NCBI RefSeq assembly: GCF_004168625.1
Contig: NZ_SDWW01000021.1
Coordinates: 1-64,000 of the forward strand
Direction: 5' to 3'
Length of the DNA: 64,000 nt
From: Pengzhenrongella frigida
GTDB lineage: Bacteria; Actinomycetota; Actinomycetes; Actinomycetales; Cellulomonadaceae
Shown: piece by piece, positions 63,480 to 64,000 of the stretch
How positions within the stretch are numbered: the stretch's first letter is position 1
Layout of the letters: each line of letters opens with the position of its first letter
Notes under the pieces: generated by a model
Databases searched by the model: none
The model's input: only the letters and a program-made list of their open reading frames with translations
What the model was told of the DNA's origin: nothing
Program-made: the position numbers and the translations under genes

Positions 63480-64000
63480 TCAGGAGCTCGCGGTTGCGGC
63501 GGACGCGATTGCCGCTGCGAGGTCTGCGGGACGGGAGAACATCGGCCAGTGGCCCGTCGGCAGGTCGACGTAGGTCACGTCCATCGCGCCCAGCTCCGTG
63601 CGCAGCGGTGAGTCGGGACCGGTCATCGTCCGGAGCACCGCCGACGGCAGGCTCGTGCAGATCACGGTCACCGGCACGCCCAGCCGACGGCGATCGGTGA
63701 GCCGCATGGCCTCGCGCGCCACCCCGGCCGGGTGCGGCACGGCCCGGGCGCGGAACGCCTCGAGCGCCGCGGCGTCGAGGCCCTCGAGGCTCGACCCGGC
63801 TGCCTCCAGCTCTTCCCACGCCGGCAGCGGGATCTCCGACCCGGTGGCCGGCAGGTCCAGCGCCAGCGCGGCGCCGTCGGCCAGCGGCCCGCTGTCGACG
63901 TAGATCGCGCGCCGCACCCGGTCGGGTACCTGGTCGACGACGGCGTGCACGACCGCGCCGCCGCCGCTGTGCCCGACCAGCACGACCCCCGGCGGCAGGC
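63480..64000 (-). CDS. Alpha/beta hydrolase, C-terminal part (cut by window edge)
   Basis: The last ~173 codons of a minus-strand gene whose 5' end lies beyond the window. LPPGVVLVGHSGGGAVVHAV holds the nucleophile elbow with the probable catalytic Ser, and LPTGHWPMFSRPADLA holds the late His. It looks like an ordinary esterase/hydrolase of unknown substrate. It converges with the S9 peptidase, leaving a 52-bp gap. Confidence 0.83.
   Translation of the reverse strand, partial: LPPGVVLVGHSGGGAVVHAVVDQVPDRVRRAIYVDSGPLADGAALALDLPATGSEIPLPAWEELEAAGSSLEGLDAAALEAFRARAVPHPAGVAREAMRLTDRRRLGVPVTVICTSLPSAVLRTMTGPDSPLRTELGAMDVTYVDLPTGHWPMFSRPADLAAAIASAATASS

Overview
This is about 64 kb of a high-G+C actinobacterial chromosome. 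Codons are strongly G/C-ending, GTG starts are common, and the order of housekeeping genes matches the origin-proximal part of actinobacterial genomes. Gene content fits the Micrococcales (Cellulomonadaceae-like), but that placement is inference. Two blocks have clear counterparts in Mycobacterium tuberculosis: NUDIX / DUF6049 / murJ / pseudokinase / trxB beside pcnA, and ino1-padR / ponA / rpsF-ssb-rpsR-rplI / dnaB. I see no insertion sequence, prophage, CRISPR array, tRNA or rRNA.

1-10.6 kb is a cell-envelope and housekeeping block. A minus-strand operon (NUDIX, DUF6049, murJ, a membrane pseudokinase) runs towards trxB. pcnA is divergent from it, followed by an MFS exporter and moaC. 10.6-20.7 kb holds ino1 and its PadR-type regulator with a perfect palindromic operator candidate, the bifunctional penicillin-binding protein, the rpsF-ssb-rpsR-rplI operon with a structured leader that hides the Shine-Dalgarno sequence, a MATE exporter, and dnaB-plsC. 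Upstream of dnaB lies a helically phased row of DnaA-box-like nonamers. The dnaB P-loop codons form a sharply AT-rich patch at a known intein insertion site.

20.7-35.6 kb is a mixed region of oxidoreductases, transporters, acetyltransferases, a Rieske lipoprotein and a flippase-like protein with a second kinase-like domain. It also holds a sodium:solute symporter with a small membrane partner, and an exporter/LysR pair. 35.6-44.8 kb is the heme cluster. hemA is divergent from hemE-hemY, and hemC, a hemD-hemB gene fusion and hemL follow. An orphan P1B-ATPase nucleotide-binding domain fragment trails hemL. Together these supply most steps from glutamyl-tRNA to the late porphyrin stage; no recognisable ferrochelatase or coproheme decarboxylase lies here.

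44.8-64 kb contains purB, a membrane GGDEF protein, a second EamA exporter, a WXG100-like protein paired with an alpha/beta hydrolase, a small four-helix membrane protein, and a hisC/pat aminotransferase. A branched-chain 2-oxoacid dehydrogenase operon (E1alpha, E1beta, E2) lies behind a palindrome-rich promoter. An MFS exporter, a CopD-CtaG fusion, an S9 peptidase and a truncated hydrolase at the right edge complete the region.

The observations most worth a second look are the AT-rich scar in dnaB, the phased DnaA-box row, a possible family of long hairpins with covarying stems between convergent genes, the HemD-HemB fusion, the rpsF leader and the multi-palindrome bkd promoter.
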